Assembly: GCF_028640845.1 (NCBI RefSeq)
Contig: NC_080539.1
Coordinates: 156,983,236 to 157,047,235, forward strand
Reading direction: 5' to 3'
Length of the DNA: 64,000 bases
Source: Ahaetulla prasina
Lineage: Eukaryota; Chordata; Lepidosauria; Squamata; Colubridae
Program-made: the position numbers and the translations under genes
Shown: one piece after another, positions 1 to 10,684 of the stretch
How positions within the stretch are numbered: the stretch's first letter is position 1
How the letters are laid out: every line of letters begins with the position of its first letter
The notes under the pieces: model-generated
What the model was told of the DNA's origin: nothing
Seen by the model: only the letters and a program-made list of their open reading frames with translations
Databases searched by the model: none

Positions 1-290
1 ATTGTTGTGGTTGAAGCTGAAGTAGTCATTGACAGATAGGACATTGTAGCAGATAATTTTATGAGCTACGTTTAGGTCATACCAAAGGCGGTGTAGTTCT
101 AAGTTTTCTAAGCCCAGAATTTCAAGTCTGGTGCATAAGGTATTTTGTTGTGAGCAGAGGAGTGGAGGACTCTTCTTGTGAAATATTTCTGGACACATTC
201 AATTGTATTAATGTCTGATATGCTGTGCGGGTTCCAGAGAGATGAGCTGTATTTGAGAATTGGTCTAGCAAATGTTTTGTCTTTAAAGCT
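1..290 (-). mobile_element. LINE ORF2 C-terminal fragment (same family as 54865-55440)
   Basis: The reverse complement of roughly positions 1-190 matches 54861-55060 almost base for base, including the stretch encoding a D-Y-F-S-F-N motif. Reading on the minus strand, the upstream part (about 190-290) encodes an S-S-S-L-W-N-P-H type segment, as in the C-terminal region of CR1/L3-group reverse transcriptase ORFs. The frame is broken by stops. It runs off the left window edge, so its 3' end is not visible. The family name is inferred. Confidence 0.7.
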
Positions 291-667
291 TTAAGGTATC
301 TAAATTATTGTAGTGTTAACCATTTCTATTTTATATTGTACAAACCCTGCTATATCCAACTAATACCTATAATGTAATATTTGCATTTCATAACACAATA
401 AAGCAAGTAACAACAAAAGAAGTCATGGTGCTTTAATGATGCAATCATGAACTGATTAAAAATGTGTCATAATGCAGTTACTTCGGGATTTTGTGCAATT
501 ATTATGCAATCTTTTCAGGATTGTTTCATTATTATTAAATTCCATTTCAGTTCAATGAAAGTCAGTTTCCTTATTAGATGGGTTTTTGGTAATTGCACTC
601 CAATAGAAATTTTAACTATTGCACTTTGGAAGAAGCTAAAGGCAAACAGAAGGGTAGGGAACGAAGA

Positions 668-905
668 GCCAGTTTGGTCCAGTGGTAACGGCACTTGGCT
701 AGAAACTAGGCAAGTTGGAGTTCTAGTCCCCAACTTAAGCATGAAAGCCAGCCAGGTGACTTTGGATCAGTCATTCTCTCTCAGCCCAATTCACCTCATA
801 TGGTTGTTGTTTTGGGGAAAATAGGAGGAGGAAGGAGTATTATATGTGTTTTCCACCTTCATTTATTTATAAAAATAATAAAGGCAGGACATATATAAAT
901 TAAAA
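668..905 (+). mobile_element. Sauria-type tRNA-derived SINE
   Basis: The 5' part has a pol III A-box-like GGTCCAGTGGTAACGGCAC and a B-box-like GAGTTCTAGTCC around 718-729. It is followed by a core with GGTGACTTTGGATCAGTCA and a tail around TTTATAAAAATAATAAAGGC, a layout typical of squamate Sauria SINEs. The same order recurs at 18430-18885 (+) and in part at 49955-50135 (-). No clear target-site duplication was found. Confidence 0.8.
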
Positions 906-1860
906 AGAGCAGCAATAGATAAATGTTGAACATTTTTGATCCATTGTTTTTGTCCCTGAGTTATTTGTGCAAGAACATTTTGGGATCTGCACCCATTCCT
1001 GTCATAAGTCATTTCCACAATCAATTTCCTGTCTTTTGTTTTAACACAGAATTACAGGCTTCTCAAAGATCACTTATGATCATGATTTGGAAAGCAGAGA
1101 GAAATACGCTTTCACATGCTAACAAGATCTTCAGGCAATTTTGTTAATGCCAGGTAGGTACTACAAATGTTAAGTGGCAAGAACATTGAAAGCAGCCGCT
1201 GTGAGAAGAGGTAACACTGCCGAAGGCCAACAATGCACACACACCCTTTGAAACCTTGCAATTGGGGAGATGCCTGTAACTAATTTATAGACAGAAAGAC
1301 AATTCCTGAAATCTTACAGGACACGTTTGATGGCAAAAATGAACAAATTAATGTCTGGAAGCAGAAAGTTTTATATAAATAAGAAGGGAGATTCGATCCA
1401 ACTGTGATCACATGAAAAAGCCCCCCTATCCACATCAACATCCAGTTGATTCAGGGAGGCCCAGAGAGTTGTATATATGCAGATGTGCATCCAGATGTAT
1501 ATCCAGATGCGAGTTCCTATCTATATCAGCTACTCATTGAAGTTTATTTCCATATGTGGTTCTCTTTTGCTTGGATTTTGGAACATAGATATCTCAATTA
1601 CCTTGCATAGTACGGATAGGCAACCTGCTGTTGTCCAGATGTTAGTGACTATAATATCCACGAGTCTTGGCCAGCATGGCCAGTTAATGAGATTATGGGA
1701 GATGTAGTCCAAAGCATGCAGAAGGCAGCAGGTTCTTTTTTACTGCTTGTTTCATCACTTTGACATAAGCTATTTCAAAGTCAATAAAGTTGAAAATATA
1801 GATGCCCTCTGCTTGATCCATGAAATTTTAACAGCATTGCTGTGGAAGTGGTTCAATATT
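906..1860. other. No recognised feature
   Basis: AT-rich sequence with short chance frames (the longest is under 80 codons). It has no match to other repeats in the window and no splice-flanked frame that I could support. Confidence 0.6.
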
Positions 1861-1867
1861 TATTTGT

Positions 1868-1898
1868 TAGATTGATTGATTGATTGATTGATTGATTT
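1868..1898. repeat. (GATT)n microsatellite
   Basis: Six to seven perfect copies of GATT/ATTG. It sits at the outer (3') end of the minus-strand LINE that follows. Confidence 0.9.
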
Positions 1899-2002
1899 TA
1901 TTTGTTGAGTACATATTAGATAATATATATATATAAGTATAAGCATGAATTGACTACATAAAATGAATACAATTAAAGGGAACATTAGAACAGGAACGGT
2001 AG

Positions 2003-2565
2003 TGTTAAGGGTAATCTGGGTTCACAACCAAGATTGTGGACTGTTGAGCAGAGTACCCTACGCATGAAAACGACTGAGACTGGTTGTATACAATAACAGT
2101 CACTTGCAGACAAACTGGGGTTTGATATTCTTTTACTTTTAGGGAAAAGGCAAAGACATAGTCCAAAAACAATCCAGGTCATACACATATACAGTCAGTC
2201 AGTCAGTCTTCTTACCAATGTAGACTTGCAAAACAAACAAGGTTTTCTTTCAGTTTGGTTCAGTTCAATACACAACAGTCAGTATCTTGAGGAATCAGTA
2301 ACTAGCCATGATCAAGCAACGATCATAAAGCTCACATATACAGTTGCAGCATGTCTTCAGCTTACAATGCTGTAGCATCTCTGTAGATTCCCCAACAAGC
2401 CATAATTTAGTAGTCCTTTTATACATTGGCTACAGAGCTCAACCAATCAGGATGCTTGCATGATGCAGCACAGCCTTAAAGCAATATCATGCCTTTCTAC
2501 AAACAGACATAGTTAGTTTATATATTGCCTGGCCAACTAGTTAGGCAAATAACAACTTCCTGACA
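2003..2565 (-). mobile_element. Solo LTR, 563 bp
   Basis: The segment starts TG and ends CA and is flanked by a perfect 5-bp duplication GGTAG (1998-2002 and 2566-2570). On the minus strand it has CCAAT-like boxes (GATTGGT, around 2440-2450) and a TATA box TATAAAAG (complement of 2416-2423), as expected of a U3 promoter. No internal retroviral or retrotransposon sequence is next to it, so it is a recombined solo LTR. Superfamily (ERV or Gypsy) is undetermined. Confidence 0.85.
2192..2210. repeat. (GTCA)n microsatellite inside the solo LTR
   Basis: Four to five copies of GTCA/CAGT within the U5-side part of the LTR. Confidence 0.85.
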
Positions 2566-2626
2566 GGTAGGCACCCTGGTGCTTTTATGCATGCCCTTTA
2601 CAGACCTCTTAGGAATAGGGTAAGGT

Positions 2627-2829
2627 CAGGGGTGAAATCCAGCAGGTTCTGACAGGTTCTGGAGAACCCGTAGCAGAAATTTTGAGTAATTTGGAGAATT
2701 GGCAAATACCATCTCTGGCTAGCCCCAGGAGTGGGGAGGGAATGGAGATTTTGCAATATCCTTCCCCTGCCATGCCCACCAAGACACGCCCACAGAACTG
2801 GTAGTAAAAAAAATTGGATTTCACCACTG
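2627..2829 (+). mobile_element. hAT-like MITE, GGTGAAATCC family (203 bp)
   Basis: Terminal inverted repeats are CAGGGGTGAAATCC on the left and GGATTTCACCACTG on the right, flanked by the near-perfect 8-bp duplication GGTAAGGT / GGTGAGGT (2619-2626, 2830-2837). The interior carries the family signature: GACAGGTTCTGGAGAACC, then AATGGAGATTTTGCAATATC, then CACAGAACTGGTAGTAAAAA. It has no coding capacity, so mobilisation would have needed a hAT transposase in trans. Confidence 0.9.
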
Positions 2830-3216
2830 GGTGAGGTCAACAGTAGCCAGTCTAAGATTAAAATTTTGGGGGTTTTGGGATGAAATCACAGAATCAGGTA
2901 ATGCATTCCAGGCATTGACCACTCTGTTGCTGAAGTCATCTTTTCTGCAGTCGAGTTTGGAGCAGTTCACTTTAAGTTTGTATCTATTTTACATCCAATC
3001 TGCATCCAATCTTTCCTCCAAAAGCTGCCAAATAGCTTAGAAGCTGACATCAGGGCTGGCAAAGTTACTTTCTAACATCTCTTTCATTGGCTTTCATGGT
3101 GGAGATAGGCAAAGGGATCAGTCCAAAAGATGACTGAAATTCTTCTCTTTCACCCTCCGTTAGTGCTAGATCTCACCTGCCATCTTCAGCTTGCCCAGCC
3201 TGTTCTTAGTGAGCAA

Positions 3217-3819
3217 CAGGTCGTCCTTGACTTATAACCACAATTGGAACCAGCAAAGAGGTTATTAAGTGAGTTGTGCTCAGTTTCGTGACCTTTTTGC
3301 CACTGTTCGAAAGCAACAGTGAATTGCACAGTTATTAGGATGTCTATGGAGATTCTAAATCATCCAAGTCATGGCTGTCCCCAAGGTGATTTTTCAAGAG
3401 GCAAATGGAGTTTCTTCGTTCTTCCTTAAAGATGTTTCGCTTCTCGTCCAAGAAACTTCTTCTGTTCTGAACTCAAGAAATTTCTTAAATGAGAAACGAA
3501 ACGTCTTCAAGGAAAAACAAAGGAAGTCCAGTTGCCTCTTGAAAAAACACTTTGGACACAGTTGTTAGGAGAATTCAGTCGATTGATATTACTTGTCAGA
3601 ATCCGGCTGGGAAGTTTGCAAATGGCGATCACGCGAACATGGGTTGCTGCAACCATCATAAATAATACCAGTTGCCTAAAATTTTGATCATTTGACCATG
3701 GGGTTCCCGCCATGCTTGTAAGTGTGAGGAATAGTCTCAAGTCACTTTTTTTTCCAGTATTGTTGTGACTTTGAACGGTTGTTAAAAAGCATGGTTGTAA
3801 GTTGAATGCTACGTGTACC
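3217..3819. mobile_element. Mariner-like MITE of the AGGTAGTCCTTGACTTA family, split by a fold-back element
   Basis: The left end reads AGGTCGTCCTTGACTTATAA. The right end is its degenerate inverse, with GGTTGTAAGTTGAATGCTAC. The same termini occur, better preserved, at 30261-30653. The interior is interrupted at about 3370-3568. Confidence 0.6.
3370..3568. mobile_element. Fold-back (imperfect palindromic) element
   Basis: The left arm, with TTTTTCAAGAGGCAA, is inverted in the right arm as TTGCCTCTTGAAAAA. Paired internal blocks contain TCCTTAAAGATGTTTCG and CGAAACGTCTTCAAGGA. A second, diverged copy lies at 5637-5815. Arms are about 85-90 nt with a short centre. Confidence 0.7.
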
Positions 3820-4935
3820 TTATTTTTTTCAGGATGCTTTCAAATTTATTTGAAGGTGTGTTTTGCACTTGCTGAACCGTTTTAAGATAGTAGAGACTGT
3901 TTCGTTTTGTTTTCTATTATAAATCTCTCCTCCTTTTGCACCTTCTCTGGCTGCTGCTGCTTCCTGATCTGAAACAGCCCTACTGGAGAAATTGACTTAT
4001 CCTGTCTTCTTCTGGGATTGAAATGAAAACAGGAATCCATGAAGAATCCAGGCAGGATCATAGGACCATGAGATTCCTGCCGTATGAATTTTTCTGACGT
4101 TTTCTTCTTCTTCTTTAGAAAGGTACATTTTTATTTTATTTTACCTATGAAACTCAATGAACAAAATACAGAAGAAATTTCTGCTGCAGCGCTACTATGA
4201 TGAGTCCATAGGAAGCTTTGAAAAGGATCCCGGATCCCAAGAGAGAACATCAGAGAAAGATGAACTGATCAGAGGAAACCAGAAAGATGAAAGGAAATTG
4301 GTGAAACATGTAGCAGGGGAGTGGCCCAGCTGGATGTGCAGGCAGAGAGAGAGAGAGAGATAAAGAACAAAGCATCATATAAATCAGAGGAGGAAAAAAG
4401 TGGCATCCATCATTGGTCTTTGTGACTTTGATCAGAATTCGAACGATGTACATACTGAACGTTGTGTGTTAAAAATATCAACTCCCCTGCTTGGATGGGA
4501 CTGGCTTTGAGAGAACCCAACTGTCTTGTTTAATCCTTCCTTACCAGCTTGGCTGACCTTTGCATGACAAGTGCTGACATCCACCCATGAACCCCTGAGA
4601 ATGATAGTGGCCTGGTATGCAGCAGGCAAGGTGCAAACAGACACAGACCAAAGCAGCACATTATCAGACAAACCTCCCACCCACCCCACCCCATTTAAAC
4701 AAATCAACATGACTGGTGGAGGAGAGACTGAGAGAAAAGAGATCTCCAGAACATTGGCTGATACAGGGGCAGTGGCAGTGCCTGATAGATTCCCTTGCCT
4801 GATAAGGTGACAGATTCTATCAAACAACCAATAAATGCACGTCGGTCAGATATATTCATTCACAGGCATGTCATAAAGGTGCACAAGTTACATCTACTGA
4901 AAAATTACAAGCTTTAAAATAAGTTCTCCCCCATC
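3820..4935. other. No recognised feature; one short GA microsatellite
   Basis: I see no TE signature or credible exon here. A (GA)n run lies at about 4345-4362. The open frames at 4432-4827 (-) and 4571-4810 (+) overlap each other on opposite strands without any recognisable domain and are treated as chance. Confidence 0.5.
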
Positions 4936-5178
4936 CTGGGGTGAAATCCAGCAAGTCCTGACAGGTTCTGGAGAACCGGTAGTGAAAATTTTTAGTAGTT
5001 CAGAGAACCGGCAAATACCACCTCTGACCGGCCCCAGAGTGGGCTGGGAATGGAGATTTCGCAATATCCTTCCCCTGGAGTGGGGAGGGAATGGAGATTT
5101 TGCAGTATCCTTCCCCTACCATACCCACCAAGCCACGCCCACAGAACCGGTAGTTAAAAAAATTGGATTTCACCATTG
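4936..5178 (+). mobile_element. hAT-like MITE, GGTGAAATCC family
   Basis: The left terminus is CTGGGGTGAAATCCAGC and the right is GGATTTCACCATTG. The family interior is complete and includes a short internal duplication: the block GGAATGGAGATTT...CCTTCCCCT appears twice in a row. The flanking 8-mers match poorly, so the insertion looks older than most copies here. Confidence 0.85.
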
Positions 5179-5241
5179 CCCTCCCCCCCAGAAAATCTGT
5201 ATACTAAGAATCATTTCAACATTTCTAAGGGACTGAGATTG

Positions 5242-5418
5242 TAGACAGTAGTGGGTTCCACTTACCTTCACTACTGGTTTGGAACTGTGACTGCACGTGT
5301 GCGCAGAATCTTTTGTGCATGCGCAAAGCCTCCGTGATGATGATGGGTGGAGCCTGCCACCACTGCCATTACCGGTTTTCCAGAACCGGGGTGAACTGGT
5401 AGAATCCCAACATGTATG
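5242..5418 (+). mobile_element. Possible hAT-like MITE of a different subfamily
   Basis: It begins CAGTAGTGGGTTCCAC and near the right end has CAGAACCGGGGTGAACTGGTAGAATCCCAAC-type sequence, similar in style to the CAGTGGTGGGATTC ends seen at 22016. The interior is CpG-rich with a GTGCGCAG/GTGCATGCGCA pair. No 8-bp duplication could be confirmed. Confidence 0.5.
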
Positions 5419-5636
5419 GGATTCTATGATTATCTATGATTGTAGATAATGTTTTGATCTTTAGGCTTTTTTTCTGCAACTTTGGTGAACAAACACCGTT
5501 CAATTTGCAAACTAACCTGGAATTAAATAACTATTCATTAGCAAATCTATGTTTCTGTGTGTCTGTGGTACAAAAATATGGAGGGAAAAATGGATGGTCA
5601 GCCAACCAACCAAAAAATATACCCATGTTGTCTCCA

Positions 5637-5815
5637 AAGTGCTTTTTCAAAAGGCAACTGGGCTTTGTTTTTCCTTGAAGACCTTTCAGTTCTTATCCAA
5701 ACAGCTTCTTCCATTCTTGAGTCAGAACTGAGGAAGCTTCTTGTGTGAGAAGCAAAACATCTCCAAGGAAAAACAAAATCCAGGCGACTTTTGAAAAAAC
5801 ACCTTTGGGACAACC
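5637..5815. mobile_element. Fold-back element, second copy
   Basis: The arm TGTCTCCAAAGTGCTTTTTC is mirrored by GAAAAAACACCTTTGGGACA. The internal TTTGTTTTTCCTTGAAGA is mirrored by TCTCCAAGGAAAAACAAA. It is related to 3370-3568. Confidence 0.75.
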
Positions 5816-6021
5816 ATGATCTAGCTGACTAAGAATCTCCATAGATGTATACCAATGTTGCATAACATGGATGTGTAACATTTCAAAACTAATATGTTAA
5901 ATGTTAAAAGGCCTAAAACATGGAAACCCTTAACCTGGGTCTGAAACATTCGGCATTAAAGCTACGAGATGAACTATAAGTCTGTTTCTCTTGTAACTAG
6001 TTAAACTAATCAGGTTATTTG

Positions 6022-6198
6022 TGTTAAGTTTGGGCAATAACGAGGCAGGAGACCAGGGTAGTGACAACAGCTCTTTAATATACAGTGAACCCAGCAACCA
6101 GTACTGGGGCAAACCTCTCTTTATATACAGTTCGGCCGGTGGCCTCAACCAATCAGCAACGTGCTAATTCCCGCCAAAACTTTTAAAGATACATTACA
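6022..6198 (-). repeat. 3' LTR of Gypsy element 1
   Basis: Begins TG and ends CA on the plus strand, 177 bp. By eye it is identical to 11602-11778. It contains a TATATAAAG-like box on the minus strand and a CAATCAGCA box. Confidence 0.97.
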
Positions 6199-6211
6199 CT
6201 CCTTCCCTCCC
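6199..6211 (-). other. Polypurine tract of Gypsy element 1
   Basis: The minus strand reads GGGAGGGAAGGAG directly abutting the 3' LTR, the expected site for plus-strand DNA priming. A second copy lies at 7492-7504 beside an LTR remnant. Confidence 0.85.
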
Positions 6212-6615
6212 AGAAAACACTTTACTCATATTTGCATACATTTAGCATGTTATTTCTCTACGTAGTCGCGCAGGTACGCTGGGCGTTTCCTAACTCTCCC
6301 GGACCTGCGCAGTTCATTTTCTGGGAGTGAGTCGAGCTGACGGAGGGACTGCTCCTCTCAGCTCCTCCACCAGGCCATCCGGCCTTGGATTACTTGCCGA
6401 GTCGTGCCTGCTGTCCTCAGGAAGGACCGGATGGTGTCGCTGGACCTCGTCTGAACCAGATAAGTCCCCCGTTTTTTCTCGGCTTGAGTCAGCTGTGGGT
6501 TCAATCAATGAGTAGTCAGGGCCCGTCCCCTCTATCTCTGGTCTAGTGTTAATTCTATTTCTTAGCTGATCTATGTGGCTCCACACCCGGCCGCCTCTAT
6601 CTCCACAGATACGAC

Positions 6616-7359
6616 TTGGGGCCCGTGGTGTCTATGATTGTTCCTTTAGCCAGTTTGGGCCATCACCGTAATTGTGTGCCCATACATAGCTTCCTATGGC
6701 CAGTTCTCTTGTTTTGCCTGGTGTTGTTTTGTACCCGTCTGGCGTGTAATTCGGGTTTAAACGGTCTAATGGGCATCTTAGTTTTCGCCCCATCAGTAGT
6801 TCTGCTGGGCTGCGCCAGTGGCCACACAAGGGTTCTGTGTTGTACCGTTAGGAATGCATCAATTTGTGATTGCCAATCGCCTGGGCCACTTCTGGACAAT
6901 GCCTCTTTCGCCCGGACGAAACGCTCAGCAAGGCCGTTCGTCGCAGGGTGGAAAGGCGCCGAGAGGGCATGTTGGATGCCCTCTTCGGCCAAGTACCCCT
7001 CAAAAAGTGTCGCAGTGAACTGTGGCCCATTGTCTGACACTAGAGTGTCCGGCAACCCGTGTTGCAAAAGGTGCCTTAGTGCTGAAATGACAGCTTCAGC
7101 GGTTGTGGATTTCATTAGGATGATCTCCAACCATTTGGAGAATGCATCCACCACTATTAGAAACGTTTGGCCGTGGAAGGGGCCGGCGAAGTCTATATGT
7201 ATACGGGACCATGGGCCTTGGGGTTTCTCCCACTCCCGGATTGGGGCCGAGGTAGTGGTCTGACTCCTGGCACACTTGGCATCTGCCAACCTTGTCGCTA
7301 ATCTCTTTGTCCATTAGGGGCCACCACACATAGCTCCTAGCTAAACCCTTCATTCTCAC
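6616..7359 (-). pseudogene. Gypsy integrase, extra copy
   Basis: The minus-strand frames encode the C-terminal three quarters of a retrotransposon integrase. Visible are a zinc-finger Cys pair (C-Q-V-C-Q-E), the catalytic core start (H-I-D-F-A-G-P-F), the second catalytic Asp in L-V-S-D-N-G-P-Q-F, and the region with S-A-P-F-H-P-A-T-N-G-L-A-E-R carrying the DDE glutamate. An S-P-A-E-L-L-M-G-R segment follows. The frame shifts near the zinc finger and after the core, so it is not a working gene. In the intact element this enzyme would insert the cDNA into chromosomal DNA. Confidence 0.9.
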
Positions 7360-7457
7360 GATCCCAGGGTGACCTTCGTGCAGAAGTTCCAGAACTTTTC
7401 CTCAGTTTCTCTGGAACAACCACCCTATCCCCCAGAGCAGGCAACCCCTTGCACTGA

Positions 7458-8745
7458 TAATTCCCGCCAAAACTTTTAAAGATACATTACACTCCTTCCC
7501 TCCCAGAAAACACTTTACTCATATTTGCATACATTTAGCATATTATTTTCACGTAGTCACGCAGGTACGCTGGGCGTTCCTAACTCTCCGGACCTGCGCA
7601 GTTCATTTTCTGGGAGTGAGTCGAGCTGACGGAGGGACTGCTCCTCTCAGCTCCTCCTCCAGGCCCTCCGGCCTTGGATTACTTGCCGAGTCGTGCCTGC
7701 TGTCCTCAGGAAGGACCGGAGGGTGTCGCTGGACCTCGTCTGAACCAGATAAGTCCCCCGTTTTTTCTCGGCTTGAGTCAGCTGTGGGTTCAATCAATGA
7801 GTAGTCAGGGCCCGTCCCATCTATCTCTGGTCGTGGGTTAATTCTATTTTTTTGCTGGTCTATGTGGCTCCACACCCGGCCGCCTCTATCTCCACAGATA
7901 GGACTTGGGGCCCGTGGTGTCTATGATTGTTCCCTTTAGCCAGTTTGGGCCATCACCGTAATTGTGTGCCCATACATAGCTTCCTATGGCTAGTTCTCTT
8001 GTTTTGCCTGGTGTTGTTTTGTACCTGTCTGGCGTGTAATTCGGGTTTAAACGGTCTAATGGGCATCTTAGTTTTCGTCCCATCAGTAGTTCTGCTGGGC
8101 TGCGCCAGTGGCCACACAAGGGTTCTGTGTTGTACCGTTAGGAATGCATCAATTTGTGATTGCCAATCGCCTGGGCCACTTCTGGACAATGCCTCTTTCG
8201 CCCGGACGAAACGCTCAGCAAGGCCGTTCGTCGCAGGGTGGAAAGGCGCCGAGAGGGCATGTCGGATGCCCTCTCTGCCAAGTACCCCTCAAAAGTGTCG
8301 CAGTGAACTGTGGCCCATTGTCTGACACTAGAGTGTCCGGCAACCCGTGCGTTGCAAAAGGTGCCTTAGTGCTGAAATGACAGCTTCAGCGGTTGTGGAT
8401 TTCATTAGGATGATCTCCAACCATTTGGAGAATGCATCCACCACTATTAGAAACGTTTGGCCGTGGAAGGGCCGCAAGTCTATATGTATACGGGACCATG
8501 GGCCTTGGGGTTTCTCCCACTCCCGGATTGGGGCCGTGGTGGTAGTGGTCTGACTCCTGGCACACTTGGCATCTGCCAACCTTGTCGCTAATCTCTTGTC
8601 CATTAGGGGCCACCACACATAGCTCCTAGCTAAACCCTTCATTCTCACGATCCCAGGGTGACCTTCGTGCAGAAGTTCCAGAACTTTTCCTCAGTTTCTC
8701 TGGAACAACCACCCTATCCCCCAGAGCAGGCACCCCTTGCACTGA
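7458..8745. repeat. Tandem duplication inside Gypsy element 1, copy 2, starting with an LTR remnant
   Basis: Positions 7458-7491 are the last 34 bases of the LTR, followed by the polypurine tract (7492-7504) and a second copy of the integrase region. The unit is 1288 bp. The junction at 8746 continues into pol sequence (TTTTCTTAACAAATTC), which is the unduplicated pol context. Confidence 0.95.
7886..8648 (-). pseudogene. Gypsy integrase, original copy
   Basis: Same domain order as 6616-7359: zinc-binding Cys pair, core D, second D region, E region, then a C-terminal tail reading V-W-A-H-N-Y-G-D-G-P-N-W-L-K and ending near T-G-P-K-S-Y. The frame breaks within the core (a deletion relative to copy 1 around 8473-8476) and near the glutamate region. 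The tail with G-P-N-W-L is typical of the GPY/F-type end of Gypsy integrases. Confidence 0.9.
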
Positions 8746-8929
8746 TAATTCCCGCTTTTCTTAACAAATTCTTTGAAACGCCGCCCGCGCAGCGGCCACC
8801 CTCTTGAACCCAACCAATTACAGTTCTCAAAGTAATGTCCCGTATGAAGCCCGAGCCACCTCCTTAGACGTGACTGGGCCAGAGTCCAGAGAGTCAATTA
8901 ACAGTATGGGTGTCCCCGAGTGGGGTCTC

Positions 8930-10330
8930 GATCGCCCCTGGCAGTGGGCATCTGCTTAATGCGTCCGCATGCCCCAACTCCTTTCCTGGCCGATGCCGCA
9001 GTTTATAGGAGTAGGCAGCTAGAAAGATAGTCCATCGGGTCAATCGGGCGAGAGTGCCACAGGTGTTGGCGGTCGCCAGCCAGCAACCCTAACAGTGGTC
9101 TATGGTCTGTAACAATTTCAAAGTCTCTACCAAAACGATTCGTGAAACTTTTTACTCCTGAAACTATAGCTAGGGCTTCCTATCCAACTGACTATAGTTC
9201 CTCTCTGCCGAGGACATCGTTCTGGAGTAGAAGGCTATTGGGGCTTCTGTGCCATTTGGAAGCCTGTGGCTGAGCACAGCCCCCACCCCATAGGGGATGC
9301 ATCGCAAACTAACACCACTGGCATTGTGCTATGATACTGGATCAGTAAACTATCGCCGAGAGTAGGTTTTTACTGCCTCGAAAGCCCTAGCTTCTGCCTT
9401 TCCCCAAGACCAAACAGCATTCTTTCCCAGTAACTTATGTAGCGGCTCGGCAACGTTGCCTTATTTTTAAAAAGACCGCGTAAAAGTTCACTAGACCCAG
9501 GAATGCCTGTAGCTCTGTTTTGTTTTTGGGCGCTGGAGCCTTTTTATTGCCTTGACCTTGCTCTCAGTGGGTGAATTCTTCCTTGTCTATTCGGTAGCCC
9601 AAGAAATCTACGGATTCTACCCCTATTTGGCATTTGTTCATTTTAACTTTAGACCGCTGACCGGAAAATGCCCAAAACTTTTCTCAAACGCCTCCCTAGT
9701 TCTTCCAAATTTTCGGCTGATACCAACACATCATCAAAATATGGTACCACCCCGGGAGCCCTTGCAGAAGTCGCCCATTAAATTTTGAAAAGGCCAGGTG
9801 CCACACTCACCCCAAACTGTAATCTGGTACATTTAAAGGCACCTCTGTGAGTTACAATTGTCTGGGCTTCGCTGTGTTGGCATCTACGGGCAGCTGTTGA
9901 TAGGCTTGGGCCAAATCTAATTTGGCAAAATGTGCCTTGCCCCAGCGAGTGCAGCAAGTGTTGCACCACTGGAACCGGTAAGCGCTTTTTGCAAGGCTTT
10001 GTTTAAGGTCGCCTTGTAGTCAGCGCAGATTCTAACTGACCCATCTGGTTTTACTGGGGTGACGATTGGCGCCTCCCATTTCGCATGGTCGACTGGTACT
10101 AGTATCCCTTGACTGACTAGTTTGTCTATTTCCCTGTCAATCTTGGGCTTAAGGGCAAAGGACCCTCCTTGCTTTTAACCGTATGGGGCTACCTGAGGAT
10201 CTAAGTTGAAAGAAATAGGGGTCCCTTGTACTTGCCCAGGCAGTCTTGAAAACATCTTCGAATTCTTCCATGAGTGTGTCCTTTAGGTTAAAGTCATTTC
10301 TGTAGATGCCAGTCACTCCCATGCCCAATG
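8930..10330 (-). pseudogene. Gypsy reverse transcriptase and RNase H remnant
   Basis: On the minus strand this covers the start of RT (E-F-E-D-V-F, about 10245-10275), the palm with V-V-P and the catalytic Y-F-D-D box at 9730-9741, then RNase H up to about 8930. Several frameshifts and stops interrupt it: the longest clean frames are about 60-120 codons (9778-9969, 10149-10520). YFDD is the canonical Gypsy-type polymerase motif; its codons are intact here. Confidence 0.88.
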
Positions 10331-10342
10331 CTCGAAACCAGT

Positions 10343-10684
10343 CTAGTCCCAACAAGCTTGGCAGGGTCCCTCGACTATCGTGATGGGCAGGGTTTTCTTG
10401 TGTGGTCCGTATCGACGCGGACGGATGTTGTCCTCTAACAGGGATGCGATTCCCTTGGTAGTCTTGAACTTTAGCCGCTGTGTTCGCAGTTTGCGCTTGG
10501 CGATGTTCGCAAAGCTGCAAAAGTGTCCCAGGACATGATTGTGATCGCTGACCCTGTGTCCACCTCCAGTCGGCACGGCACTCCTTCGATTTTCGGTTTT
10601 GTGAAGATTTTCTTCACACGGGTCGCTGCACGACCCACTATCACGGTCGCTCGATTTGACTTCGCGCCTTTTTGTTTTGACCAA
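10343..10684 (-). pseudogene. Gypsy aspartic protease region
   Basis: The minus strand encodes R-L-E-V-D-T-G-S-A-I, with the catalytic D-T-G-S codons at 10549-10560. A single retropepsin-type D-T-G motif is expected for a dimeric protease. The surrounding frame is split between two overlapping frames (10343-10684 and 10471-10845), so at least one frameshift lies within it. Confidence 0.85.

Larger units (their letters stand above)
1899..3020 (-). mobile_element. LINE 3' end, split by a solo LTR and a hAT MITE
   Basis: After removing the inserts at 2003-2565 and 2627-2829, the minus strand matches the 3' part of the LINE at 54865-55440. The shared blocks include ACAGGAACGGTAGGCA, the run around GCATGCCC...AGACCTCTTAGGAAT, and the codons for R-V-I-N-A-W and the downstream leucine-rich end. 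The reading frame is degenerate. The insertion order cannot be told from this locus alone, except that both inserts post-date the LINE. Confidence 0.75.
6165..7457. repeat. Tandem duplication inside Gypsy element 1, copy 1
   Basis: The 1293-bp unit runs from the LTR motif TAATTCCCGC to the matching TAATTCCCGC at 7458 and repeats as 7458-8745. It covers the inner end of the LTR, the polypurine tract and the integrase region. The copies differ mainly by 1-4 base indels (examples: CAAAAAGTGTC / CAAAAGTGTC; CTCTTTGTCC / CTCTTGTCC). Confidence 0.95.

Noticed and set aside
4432..4827. 131-codon minus-strand frame as a gene
   Set aside because: Overlaps an opposite-strand frame, has no domain, and no exon signals were supported.
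6616..7263. 215-codon plus-strand frame
   Set aside because: Antisense shadow of the Gypsy integrase on the minus strand.
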